Shown piece by piece: positions 34,587-44,194 of a stretch of 64,000 nt of DNA. This DNA is from UBA1794 sp031552405. Lineage in GTDB: Bacteria; Bacteroidota; Bacteroidia; Bacteroidales; Bacteroidaceae. The position numbers were made by a program, and so were the translations under genes. The DNA lies in contig JAVBMN010000035.1 in NCBI GenBank assembly GCA_031552405.1, positions 32,846 through 96,845 of the forward strand, given 5' to 3'. The first letter of the stretch is position 1, and every line of letters begins with the position of its first letter. Below the pieces are notes generated by a model. It was not told the origin of the DNA. It saw only the letters and a program-made list of their open reading frames with translations, and made no database searches.

Positions 34587-36923
34587 TTAATTGCTTTTAA
34601 TTACCTCTGCCGGGTTCTGACGGGCGGCTTTCCAGACACGCCAACTTATGGTAGCTACTACAAACAGAGATACTATTCCCAGGATGGCGGGGTATAACCA
34701 GATGGAGATAGTGGTCCGTATTACATACCCATCCAGCCAGGAACTCATAATAAGGTATCCGATTGGGAAAGCCACAAGTGCGGCTATGCCCAGAAGGATC
34801 AGATACTCTTGGAAGAACATACGAAGTATTTCTCGGGTGGTGGCGCCGTTTACTTTGCGGATAGCGATTTCTTTGCGGCGTTGCTCGCAACTGAGGGTGA
34901 CCAAAGAGTACACTCCAAAGAGCGAGATCCATACACATACGCCGGAAACGATGTATAGAAGATGCTGCAAAGTACGTTCGCTCCGGATGTATTCGTTGTA
35001 TACTTCTTCAGTACTTTCCATCCGGGCCACATCTTCCGGAAGATGTTTTCGGGTAAGCTGCCGGAGAATAGCCTCCTTACAAACATTCCAGTCACCTTGA
35101 TATTCTACCAGAAGGGCAACGGGGTTATAGTTCAACTCCTCCAGGGGAGCTTCGAAGAGTACCGGTTTGGCAGGAAGAGTGGGTGCTTGTACAAAATAAT
35201 CCGGTACAATGCCTTCGATGATTATTTCTTTATCCAATTGCATTCCAAGCGGCTCCTTGACCTGTAATAAGCGGGCTAAGGTTTCGTTGATGAGTACTCC
35301 ATGAGAGCCAATACTGAAATCGGGTATTTTTCCCCTGAGTGGTTTTATACCATAGAAATCAATCATTTCACGAGTCGCCTGAATTACTCCGAATGAGATT
35401 CCCTCCTTCATGTTCTCCGGTTTTTCCGGCCAATCGGTAAAACCATTTCCAAAGCTATATGGGGGAGCTGGTAACAATGAGAACCCTCCGTCTACTACCC
35501 GAACAATCTGAGTTACTTCTTTCAGACAATTCTGTACAGGATGTACGTTTTCAGATTGTACCCAGACTGTGGCTCGGTGGTCTCGTTCAATACCAAGATC
35601 TGTATGAGTTAAATGATGCAGTTGCTTGACAATCACTGTTGTACAAAATGTAATGCCCAGGCTGATAATCAATTGAACTAACAAACAGCCTTTGCGGAAG
35701 TAATCATTTCTTCCTCTTTTAATTAGAGTCGTAGAAAGATTCATTGATAAAGTGCGCTTGCGAAACTGGAATATAGGCAGAAGAGAGAAAAGAGTGGTTA
35801 GGATGATTATCATCCCTATATATACGGCCGTTTCTGCATAAATAGCACTTCGGCTGCTCTGGATTTGTGCCAATTCCATAAATGATGGAAGCAATATTTC
35901 TATTAATGCCAATCCCAGCAGTATGGAAATCCCCAGAAATACAAATAACTCTGTTAACAACAATCCCGCCAAATTCAGAACAGAAGAACCGCATATCCTT
36001 CGCAGGGCCATCTCCCGGCTACGAATCCGGAATTGACTGATGAAAACCCCCAGATAGTTGAGCAGAGCACATACAATCAATAATCCTCCCGCCAGGGTAA
36101 ACCAGCGTACATGTTGTAGTTGAACTTGTATTCCCCACCATTTTTCCGGGTACTCGTAGCGTTTCTTAATCAGAGGGATACACTTTAACTGAATAGTTAT
36201 CTTCAAATTGTCATGTATATACTGTTCAATGGGGGTGTCTTCCAGTTGGCGGATTAAAGCCTTTTGATCTGTTCCGGGCCTTAGTTTTATATAAGTAGAA
36301 AGTGAGGAGCTACCCCAATTCTCATTCCAACTGGAAGAAAAAGGGCGCAAGTAGTCATACGGCAGGTTGGTGTGTGTGCCCCAGCCCGTTACAATGGCAG
36401 ATATTTCCTGCTCTGATCCATTGATTGTCAATTTCTTTCCCAAAGCATCGCCGGCAGGGAACCGTTTACGGGCATATTCCTCTGTTAATGCGATCTTTCC
36501 TGAGCTTCTTTGCAGGAAATCCCAGCTCCCCTCTACAAGTTTTACTTGAAAAACCGGCAAAAAGGAGGAGTCCACATAGAGCACATGAGCGCCTTCTTTC
36601 ACCCCGTCTTTTTCTATCATGGAAGCTGACGGTTGTAAAGGGCAGGAAGCTTCCACCCAGGGGTAGGTGCTCTTTAGATATCCTGCTAAAGGATTCGGAG
36701 TTATTGATGACAAACCACCTTCCGATAAATCAGACTTCGTACAAATGTAATAGATCCGGTCTGCCCCGTCGTGGAAATCATCGTATGTCAGTTCATACCG
36801 GATCCACAATGCTGACAATGTAAAACAGACAAATCCTGCCGCCAGCCCCAGAATGCTGATTACGTTCTGGGTGCGGTATTTCCACAGGTTACGGAAGGCT
36901 ACTTTCAGATAGTGCGTGATCAT
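34587..36923 (-). CDS. ABC exporter permease 5 (two FtsX domains)
   Basis: A 778-residue partner of permease 6 (MITHYLKVAFRNLWKYRT; ends NPAEVIKSN). The first coupling segment is RSREMALRRICGSS and the second EQRRKEIAIRKVNGAT. The third and fourth spans read LTELFVFLGISILLGLALIE and AVYIGMIIILTTLFSLLPIF. The first periplasmic region includes IQVQLQHVRWFTLAGG just before span two, where the other permeases have a MELRLFLWAG-type sequence. It lies 10 nt after permease 4, which belongs to the longer subgroup, so a second subgroup boundary falls here. Confidence 0.9.
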   Translation of the reverse strand: MITHYLKVAFRNLWKYRTQNVISILGLAAGFVCFTLSALWIRYELTYDDFHDGADRIYYICTKSDLSEGGLSSITPNPLAGYLKSTYPWVEASCPLQPSASMIEKDGVKEGAHVLYVDSSFLPVFQVKLVEGSWDFLQRSSGKIALTEEYARKRFPAGDALGKKLTINGSEQEISAIVTGWGTHTNLPYDYLRPFSSSWNENWGSSSLSTYIKLRPGTDQKALIRQLEDTPIEQYIHDNLKITIQLKCIPLIKKRYEYPEKWWGIQVQLQHVRWFTLAGGLLIVCALLNYLGVFISQFRIRSREMALRRICGSSVLNLAGLLLTELFVFLGISILLGLALIEILLPSFMELAQIQSSRSAIYAETAVYIGMIIILTTLFSLLPIFQFRKRTLSMNLSTTLIKRGRNDYFRKGCLLVQLIISLGITFCTTVIVKQLHHLTHTDLGIERDHRATVWVQSENVHPVQNCLKEVTQIVRVVDGGFSLLPAPPYSFGNGFTDWPEKPENMKEGISFGVIQATREMIDFYGIKPLRGKIPDFSIGSHGVLINETLARLLQVKEPLGMQLDKEIIIEGIVPDYFVQAPTLPAKPVLFEAPLEELNYNPVALLVEYQGDWNVCKEAILRQLTRKHLPEDVARMESTEEVYNEYIRSERTLQHLLYIVSGVCVWISLFGVYSLVTLSCEQRRKEIAIRKVNGATTREILRMFFQEYLILLGIAALVAFPIGYLIMSSWLDGYVIRTTISIWLYPAILGIVSLFVVATISWRVWKAARQNPAEVIKSN

Positions 36924-36933
36924 AGTAAACAGG

Positions 36934-39348
36934 TTATTCGTTTTTGAGAATTTCGGCCGGATTGATGCGGGCGATGCGTAGTATTTTTAAGAATACTGTC
37001 AGTGCAGTCACCGCAGATACTATCAGGAATATGCAGATCCAGAACAACGGGCCATAGCTGAATGTCACAGTGTACATCTTGGTCCATTCCCCGAATAACA
37101 GGTACAAGAGCGGGAAGGCGCACAGAGCCGATATTCCCAATAGCAGGATGTATAGGCGTGCGAAGAGGAACAGGATCTTTCCGGTATTTGCCCCGTTCAC
37201 CTTACGCACGGCCACTTCTTTCTGGCGGCGGGCGGTATCTAAGGTGATGGCGGAGTATACACCCAGCATGGTGATCAGTATGCTTACGATGGAGAGGAAC
37301 AGAATCAGGTCACGAAGCTTGTACTCCAGGAAATAGAACTCTCGGAGGTCTTCGGAGATAGTGCTTAGCTTCAAGTTTACACTTTCGGGAAGGATGCTTC
37401 GCATCTCCTTTTCGATATGCTCCTTTACGCTTTCTTCCTGTCCCGGCCAAGGCTTGATATAACAGTGCATGGCGTATTGCGGCCTTTGGATCAGGCAGAA
37501 GAACTTTAGATTGTATGCTTTTTCTACAGGGTGGGTGGTAATAATAAAGTTTCTTGTGACACCCGATATGGTATACAGGCTGGAATAATTATCAAAGGGC
37601 TTTCCAAGTACATTGCCATAGTGTGTGGCAAAAGCTTCGTTGACCACCGCTTCGCCCGGGCCCATGATGCGTCCGGAAAGTAAAGGAAGGTTCATCAGAC
37701 TAAAGAAGCTGGTATCCACCTCATAGTATCCTGCCTGTTCCCATCCTTCGCGCGGATCTTCATAACGAGGTTCCCGCACGCTTGTGATCGTTTGGCCGCT
37801 TATCAATTCGTTCATTGTGCGTGATAGGGTCTTTACTCCGGAACTGGCTGCGATGCGTCCTATCAGTGCATCTCTTTCTGTAGAAGTAAGGAATGCGTAA
37901 TCCAGGTTGAGGTGAAATATCGATTCCTTCTCTGCTGTAGAGAGCGTTTCAAACAGGGCGTGGGCTGTCTTTTGCGACTGCATAAACAGGCCTGCTGTAC
38001 ACACCACAAAGATCCAGCAGATAAAGAACTGTACTCCGAACAGGGTATTGCGCAGATAGTTTGTTTTCCTTTTACGGGTTATCACACTGATACCTCGGTA
38101 TTTCGTGCGATACTGCAAGGTAAGGGCCGTGCAGACACATACCAATATGCATAGAACGGACAGTATTCCCCAGTATCCCCACGCCTGATGGTAGAGTATT
38201 TCCGAATCTATGCTCAGGACGAATTCTACCATCGTAAACTGCAGATGCGGTGCCACAAGTTCTATCCCGCTCATCATGACCATTCCCGCCATACACAGGA
38301 GAAAGAAAACCTGCACCACCAGCATACAGAATAGGTGAAGCGCACTACTTCCCATCGCTTTCCGTACCGCGTATTCATGCATGCGGCTGTAGAAGGAGCC
38401 AATGAGGAAATAGAAGAAGTTAAGCAGCCCCACGATCAGGATGAGGCTTCCCAATGCAAGAACTATCTGTTGTACCATCTTTGTGCCTTCTTTATACTTT
38501 GTATTAATAGGAGTTGCACATACTACGAAATCTTTTTCGAATTCCCGGAATGTGATTTTCCGTTCTTTCAGTTCCTTATCTAAGTCGGCTGAAGTACATC
38601 CTTCCCGAAGCAAGGCATAGTTAAAGGCGTTACTACTGGAGTTTCTCCATTCGCAGTTGATCCATCCTTCCGAATCATTGAGCGTCCACATATCCACCTG
38701 TCGCATAAAAGAAAGGCTGTTGTTCAGCGGCAGATCCTGTACCACCCCTTGGATAGTATAGGTGATTCCTCCCTCAAAGGGAGTCGATTCCGGGGAGGAG
38801 CGGAGCTTGCGCGACAGTGTCATACTCTTACCCACCGGGTTTACCCCTTTACCAAAGATGCGGCGGGAGGCAGACTCAGAAAGGAGTACCGTGTTCGGAG
38901 CGTGCTGTATTACCTCCCAATTGCCATACAGGAGTACCGGAGTGAATACTTTCCGGAAGAAGGTGTCCACCTCTATTGTGAGTAACTCATACGGTTGCAG
39001 TGCGCCTCCCTTTACCTCTACCGCATAAGAGCGTGGCTCTCTGGCCTCGATCACCGAGCAGAAAGCTTCGGCAGTAGATAGCGGCTGTTTCCTTAGCATA
39101 TCTGCGAAATCAGAGGAAGAGAGGGTGGTATTCCATTTCTCGCCCTCTTCATTGGTTGTTTCCAGCCACAGCATGGCGATGCGCTCTTGTTGCGAGAAAC
39201 AGGCATCCAAGTCATTGAAGAAACGGTAGCAGTACAGGCATATACTAAAGCAGAGCATACCTACGGCAAGCCCAACGATGCCGATCAGGTTTTGCACCTT
39301 GTATTTCCACAGGTGGCGTAGGGCGATGGTAATGTAATGGTGTATCAT
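36934..39348 (-). CDS. ABC exporter permease 4 (two FtsX domains)
   Basis: The 804-residue protein is the longest of all eleven and begins MIHHYITIALRHLWKYKVQN; it ends NPAEILKNE. Coupling segments are RMHEYAVRKAMGSS and ARRQKEVAVRKVNGAN, the second with RRQKEV in place of the RRKEI seen in permeases 5-11. Its periplasmic regions contain TVLLSESASRRIFGKGVNPV in the first half and MNLPLLSGRIMGPGEAVVNE in the second. Both are shared in modified form with permease 2. It is 10 nt after permease 3. Confidence 0.9.
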   Translation of the reverse strand: MIHHYITIALRHLWKYKVQNLIGIVGLAVGMLCFSICLYCYRFFNDLDACFSQQERIAMLWLETTNEEGEKWNTTLSSSDFADMLRKQPLSTAEAFCSVIEAREPRSYAVEVKGGALQPYELLTIEVDTFFRKVFTPVLLYGNWEVIQHAPNTVLLSESASRRIFGKGVNPVGKSMTLSRKLRSSPESTPFEGGITYTIQGVVQDLPLNNSLSFMRQVDMWTLNDSEGWINCEWRNSSSNAFNYALLREGCTSADLDKELKERKITFREFEKDFVVCATPINTKYKEGTKMVQQIVLALGSLILIVGLLNFFYFLIGSFYSRMHEYAVRKAMGSSALHLFCMLVVQVFFLLCMAGMVMMSGIELVAPHLQFTMVEFVLSIDSEILYHQAWGYWGILSVLCILVCVCTALTLQYRTKYRGISVITRKRKTNYLRNTLFGVQFFICWIFVVCTAGLFMQSQKTAHALFETLSTAEKESIFHLNLDYAFLTSTERDALIGRIAASSGVKTLSRTMNELISGQTITSVREPRYEDPREGWEQAGYYEVDTSFFSLMNLPLLSGRIMGPGEAVVNEAFATHYGNVLGKPFDNYSSLYTISGVTRNFIITTHPVEKAYNLKFFCLIQRPQYAMHCYIKPWPGQEESVKEHIEKEMRSILPESVNLKLSTISEDLREFYFLEYKLRDLILFLSIVSILITMLGVYSAITLDTARRQKEVAVRKVNGANTGKILFLFARLYILLLGISALCAFPLLYLLFGEWTKMYTVTFSYGPLFWICIFLIVSAVTALTVFLKILRIARINPAEILKNE

Positions 39349-39358
39349 AGCAAAAAGG

Positions 39359-41770
39359 TTATTCGTTTTTAATAATATCCGCAGGGTTCAGCCTGGCAAT
39401 GCGCCGGATCTTAAAACCTACAGTCAGTGTGGTAAAGGCGGTTACTACAACAAAAAGTGCAATCCAGTACCATGCTCCGTAATCAAAGTAGGTAGTATAG
39501 AGCTGTTTCAAATACCCCAGCATCAGGCCTAACAGGGGAAAAGCGGCAGCGGCTGAGACTGCAAGTAATACGATGTACAATCTGGCAAACAGCAAAGTGA
39601 TGTCCTTCACCTTTGCCCCGTTTACCTTGCGGATGGCCATCTCTTTCTGGCGGCGGTCTGTGTCAAACGTAATGGCGGAATACACTCCCAGCAGCGTGAT
39701 GGATAAGCAGGTAACGGAAAGAAACAGGAAGAGTGTCCCCAAGCGGTCTTCAAGCGCCGTTTGTACTTTCAATTCCTCATACAGAGAATTGCATTCCGTA
39801 AAGGTCGCGCCAGGAAACAATTCTTTCCACATAGTTTCCAGATAGGCTTTTACCTCTGCTTCTTTTCCCGGCCAGGCTTTTACCCAATAGCCTAAGGGAG
39901 TTGCATCTTCTTTCAGTATATACAGCTGTGGAGGGAGGTTGTGGTGTACGGTCTGGATGACAGGGGTGCTTACCCCGCACACTTCATACGGCACTTTTCC
40001 ATGAAGGTAACAAGCCTTTCCAAGGAGCTGTTCCTGTTGTTCCAGCCTTTCATCGATGACCATCTGGTTGTGGCCTTTTATAGGATTGCCTTCTGTTAGC
40101 GGGATGTGGAAGAAGGAGAAATAGTTGCGATCTACATAGACCACTTCTACATTGTTTTCAGAGTCGTCCTCGCCGGGAAGGGTGGTAATGTAATCTATAC
40201 TTCTGGTAAGAATGGTGGTTTCCTTTATGGCATGGCAGGCTTGTATCCGGTTCAGGATTTCTTGCTTTTGCTCCTCTTTCAGACCGGGGTAGTTTGTATA
40301 AGTTCTGAAAATGGTCTGCTTTTCTTCTTTAGAAAGGAAGCTGTACAACTTTTGGCTGGTGTATGTGGTTTGCATATAAAACGCGGAGGCTAATCCGGTG
40401 AACAGGAAGCACACAAAGAACTGTACACCCAGCATCAGGTTTCTCCATCCATATTTTCTTTTGATTCTTCCCTCAAATAATCCTTTCCTTATATTGGCCC
40501 GTTGGAATCTCCATGCGGCGTATCCACTCAGCGTAGCCTCGGCCATTGCCAGGAAAAGCAGGTAGATGAGTGCACAGTGCCTCACGAAGCCCGGATCAAG
40601 TTCAAACTTGTAAGGCCCCAAGGTGAGATACCACGAGGAGTTTGTGAGTTCAATTGCTGCAAAGAGGAATATTCCTGTGGCGAAAGTGGTTAGGAACAAT
40701 TGGGTAGTCAGCAGGCCGAAAAGATGCCATCCGGTGGCACCGGTAACTTTCCGGAGGCTGTATTCCAACAGGCGGCTGCGGAAAGTAGCCCATTGGAAAT
40801 AGAAGAAATTCAGCAGCCCGGAGAGAAAAATCAAGCCACCAATTACAATGATAAGTATCGGCATAGGCGCTATTCCGCCTTCGCCCAACTTTTCTCCCGG
40901 TGTTTCATACGTCAGATGATACCTCTTTTCTGAATGGGAATCGATTGAAACTCCTTCCTGAAGGCGATGTTGCAGTGCGGAGAGTGTAGCCTCCGGCCGT
41001 AAAAGGATCTCTGTCCGCACGTTGGAAGGAATGTATTCTTTTTGTGGGTTTCCCAGATAGCCGGCTGCATCATTGAGGATGAACGCGTGGAGTGGGTGAA
41101 AAGAACGTATGCTGGCTGTGTGAGGAATATCCTCTATCACAGCCTGTATGGTATAGATAGGCTGTGAGCCCGCCTGCTTTTGAAGCGTATCCTTAGCAGT
41201 TATATACTGCCGGAGTCTCTGTAACTGCCTGCCCACCGGATTTACATTCTTTCCAAAGATCAGCCGTACGGCTGATTCGGTAAGGACGAGCGCATTTCCG
41301 GTACGTGCGGCGGCCTGCCAGCTACCATACACAATGTGTGGAGTAAAAGCCCGCTTGTAGCAAGTGTCCGTTTCCACGGTATACAGGCTGTACGGCATTT
41401 TCTCTTTCCCGTCGTCCTGGCACAATGCATAGGGGAGAGGGAATTTTGACGGAATCAGGGTGCATGCAGTTTCTACTTCCGGGAGACTCATTTCACGCAA
41501 GCATTGCGCCAAGATGAGGTTTGCTTTCTCGTATTGCTTACTTCCGCCATCTTCAGAACCGGAATGTCCTTGTTTTCCTTGTTCTATTTCGACCCGTATC
41601 AAACGGTCGGAGTTGCTATAGCATTCATCTACCCCGTATATTACATTAAATATGTAGAAGGGGATGCTCAGACAGAACAGTCCCACTGTCAGGCCGATGA
41701 TGCCGATCAGGTTTTGCACCTTGTATTTCCACAAGTGACGGAGGGCGATGGTGATATAATGCATCCACAT
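39359..41770 (-). CDS. ABC exporter permease 3 (two FtsX domains)
   Basis: An 803-residue member of the 2-4 subgroup (MWMHYITIALRHLWKYKVQN; ends NPADIIKNE). It is the most diverged of that trio: its first periplasmic region has KQGKQGHSGSEDGGSKQYEK after the first span and its first coupling segment reads LLEYSLRKVTGATGWHLF. The second is DRRQKEMAIRKVNGAK. Fourth-span sequence is IYLLFLAMAEATLSGYAAWR. It follows permease 2 by 3 nt, so ribosomes terminating on permease 2 could re-initiate here. Confidence 0.9.
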   Translation of the reverse strand: MWMHYITIALRHLWKYKVQNLIGIIGLTVGLFCLSIPFYIFNVIYGVDECYSNSDRLIRVEIEQGKQGHSGSEDGGSKQYEKANLILAQCLREMSLPEVETACTLIPSKFPLPYALCQDDGKEKMPYSLYTVETDTCYKRAFTPHIVYGSWQAAARTGNALVLTESAVRLIFGKNVNPVGRQLQRLRQYITAKDTLQKQAGSQPIYTIQAVIEDIPHTASIRSFHPLHAFILNDAAGYLGNPQKEYIPSNVRTEILLRPEATLSALQHRLQEGVSIDSHSEKRYHLTYETPGEKLGEGGIAPMPILIIVIGGLIFLSGLLNFFYFQWATFRSRLLEYSLRKVTGATGWHLFGLLTTQLFLTTFATGIFLFAAIELTNSSWYLTLGPYKFELDPGFVRHCALIYLLFLAMAEATLSGYAAWRFQRANIRKGLFEGRIKRKYGWRNLMLGVQFFVCFLFTGLASAFYMQTTYTSQKLYSFLSKEEKQTIFRTYTNYPGLKEEQKQEILNRIQACHAIKETTILTRSIDYITTLPGEDDSENNVEVVYVDRNYFSFFHIPLTEGNPIKGHNQMVIDERLEQQEQLLGKACYLHGKVPYEVCGVSTPVIQTVHHNLPPQLYILKEDATPLGYWVKAWPGKEAEVKAYLETMWKELFPGATFTECNSLYEELKVQTALEDRLGTLFLFLSVTCLSITLLGVYSAITFDTDRRQKEMAIRKVNGAKVKDITLLFARLYIVLLAVSAAAAFPLLGLMLGYLKQLYTTYFDYGAWYWIALFVVVTAFTTLTVGFKIRRIARLNPADIIKNE

Positions 41771-41773
41771 AGT

Positions 41774-44182
41774 CTACTCGTTTTTAAGAGTTTTAGCAGG
41801 ATTGGTACGGGCGATGTGCAGGATCTTAAATAGTACCGTAAGCCCGGTTACTGCACTGAGGGATACAAAGAGGATGATCCAGAACCAAGGTCCGTAGTTA
41901 AAGGTGACGGTATAAGTGGCCAGCCATCTTTTGAACAGATGGTATACCAAAGGAAAGGCACACAGAGCCGAAATCGTCAACAGCAAGGCGTACAAGCGAA
42001 CAAAAAGAAACAAGATGTGGCGGGCCTTTGCACCGTGTACTTTCCGGATGGAGACCTCCTTCTGCCGTCGTACCGTGTCTAAGGTCACAGCAGAGTAGAC
42101 TCCCAGCAATGCTATCAGAAGGCTTACGATTGCGACGAACAACACACCGTTCTTCAGTTTATTCTCCATAAAGTGCCAGGTATGGAGATCCTCCGCAAAG
42201 GTCGAAAGGCGAGGCTCCACAGTCTCCGGAAGCAGTTCATGCAATTCCTTTTCAATGAAACGTTTCACTTCTTCTTCCCGGCCGGGAGTGGCTTTTATAT
42301 AATAGTGCATAATGGTTTCCGGACGCTCTATAGGGAGAAAAACCACGCCGGCCAACTGTGCATAATAGAGATCCACACTGTTGATAAAGTTTTCCGTAAG
42401 ACCGGATAGCCTAAACCTTTTGTGATACTGGTCATACGCACGCCCTAATAGTGCCGCGTTCTTTTCTGCAAATTGCTGGTCTGCGACCATCTCGCCCCGC
42501 CCCATTTTTCGTCCGGAGAGAAGCGGGAGGTTCATCAGTTCGAAGAAACAGGAATCCACTGGGAAAAAGAATACATGCAAGCTCTTCCCATCAGGTTCTC
42601 CCTCGCGGACTTCCTGGAGTTGGGTTTGTGCAGAAGAATACTGGGCGAAATCCCAGAGGCTTCCCGAAATGACCTGTACCCCGGAATGCCGGGCTATACG
42701 ATCCATCAGTGCCTCCCTGTCGGCAGGAGTGAGAAAAGCGTAACTCAGATCGACATGGAAGATCGCTTCTTTTTCAAGCGGAGAAAGAGTGGAGAAGAGA
42801 GTCTTTGACGTTTTCTGTGACTGAAGGAAAAGCCCGGCGGTACACGCAACAAAGCCCCAGCAAATAAAGAATTGAACGCCTAACATGATGTTGCGCAAAT
42901 AGTGCGTATCCCGTTTCTGCACGATCCCGGACAGACCTTTAGACCTCGTCTTCCGTTGCAAAGAGAACACAGTGCAGACACATACCACTGCACACAGCAC
43001 GGCTAATACCCCGCCATATTCCCAGAGTTGGCCGGACCATACATTCGCATCTAGAGACAACCAGTATTCGCCGATTGCAATCCGCAGATACGGAGACACG
43101 AGCTCCATCCCGATTCTCATCAGAAGCAGTACCACTCCCCACACTAAAAAGATTTGTACCCCCAGCAATGCACACAATTGCAAACTGCTCCCTCCCACCA
43201 CTTTCCGAAGAGCGTACTCGTGCATACGGTTCCGGAAAGAGCCAATCAAAAAATAGAAGAAGTTCAATAGCCCGGCGCACACCACCAGAACTCCCATGCA
43301 GAATAGGGTCCATTGCAAAGAGGAGGCATTTCGTTTCTGCAAAGTATGGAGTGGTGTGGCAAGAATGGTGCGTTCTTGTTCGAAGCTATGATACTTCACT
43401 TTCTGCGTTTTTAGTTCCCGTTGCAGATCTTCTGCCGTACTTCCTTCGCGCAGCAGGGCATAGGTACCTGAACTACTCACAAACTCCTTCATGTCGCTGC
43501 GAATCCATCCTTCTGTATCGTTGAAGACCCACAGATCTATCGGTTGCAAAAAAGACAGGCTATTGTTCAACGGCAGATCCTTCACTACCCCGCAAATGGT
43601 ATAGATGATTCCTCCTTCCGGCGGGGTAGCCTCCGGAGACGAGGAAAGCTTGCGGGAAAGTCGCATCGTCTTCCCTACCGGATTCATCTCTTTTCCAAAG
43701 ATCCGCCGGGAAGCAGACTCGGAAAGGAGGATGGCATTCAACGTATGACGGGTGGTTTCCCAGGTACCGGCGCAGAATTCCGGCTTGAAGATCTTCTGGA
43801 AGAAGGTATCTGCTTCCAAGGTATTTAGCTCGTAGGGCAGCACTTTTCCAGGCTCTACTTCGGTTTCATAAGAACGGGAATTTCCGCGATTCTCTGTCAC
43901 TGTACAGAATGTTTCCGCGGTCGACAAGGACATCCCCCGAAGCGTTTCAGCCAGATCGGACGAAGACAGAGGCGTCGTCCAACCCCGGCCGTCATCCAGA
44001 TACATCATCGCAATGCGTTCGTGCTCAGGGAAACATTCATCCGTAGTTTCCACAAAACGGTAGCCGTAGAAGCATACGCTGAAACACAACAAACCCACTG
44101 TCAGGCCGATAATGCCGATCAGGTTTTGCACCTTGTATTTCCACAGGTGGCGCAGGGCGATGGTGATATAGTGGCGTATCAT
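41774..44182 (-). CDS. ABC exporter permease 2 (two FtsX domains)
   Basis: An 802-residue protein starting MIRHYITIALRHLWKYKVQN and ending NPAKTLKNE, where the usual PAE or PAD of the array is PAK. Coupling segments are RMHEYALRKVVGGS and VRRQKEVSIRKVHGAK (the Asn of the common VNGA is His). The first half carries AILLSESASRRIFGKEMNPV and the second MNLPLLSGRKMGRGEMVADQ, close to permease 4, although permease 3 lies between them. That order suggests that permeases 2 and 4 are sisters and permease 3 is older or faster evolving. Confidence 0.9.
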   Translation of the reverse strand: MIRHYITIALRHLWKYKVQNLIGIIGLTVGLLCFSVCFYGYRFVETTDECFPEHERIAMMYLDDGRGWTTPLSSSDLAETLRGMSLSTAETFCTVTENRGNSRSYETEVEPGKVLPYELNTLEADTFFQKIFKPEFCAGTWETTRHTLNAILLSESASRRIFGKEMNPVGKTMRLSRKLSSSPEATPPEGGIIYTICGVVKDLPLNNSLSFLQPIDLWVFNDTEGWIRSDMKEFVSSSGTYALLREGSTAEDLQRELKTQKVKYHSFEQERTILATPLHTLQKRNASSLQWTLFCMGVLVVCAGLLNFFYFLIGSFRNRMHEYALRKVVGGSSLQLCALLGVQIFLVWGVVLLLMRIGMELVSPYLRIAIGEYWLSLDANVWSGQLWEYGGVLAVLCAVVCVCTVFSLQRKTRSKGLSGIVQKRDTHYLRNIMLGVQFFICWGFVACTAGLFLQSQKTSKTLFSTLSPLEKEAIFHVDLSYAFLTPADREALMDRIARHSGVQVISGSLWDFAQYSSAQTQLQEVREGEPDGKSLHVFFFPVDSCFFELMNLPLLSGRKMGRGEMVADQQFAEKNAALLGRAYDQYHKRFRLSGLTENFINSVDLYYAQLAGVVFLPIERPETIMHYYIKATPGREEEVKRFIEKELHELLPETVEPRLSTFAEDLHTWHFMENKLKNGVLFVAIVSLLIALLGVYSAVTLDTVRRQKEVSIRKVHGAKARHILFLFVRLYALLLTISALCAFPLVYHLFKRWLATYTVTFNYGPWFWIILFVSLSAVTGLTVLFKILHIARTNPAKTLKNE

Positions 44183-44194
44183 GCGGCTTTTTTA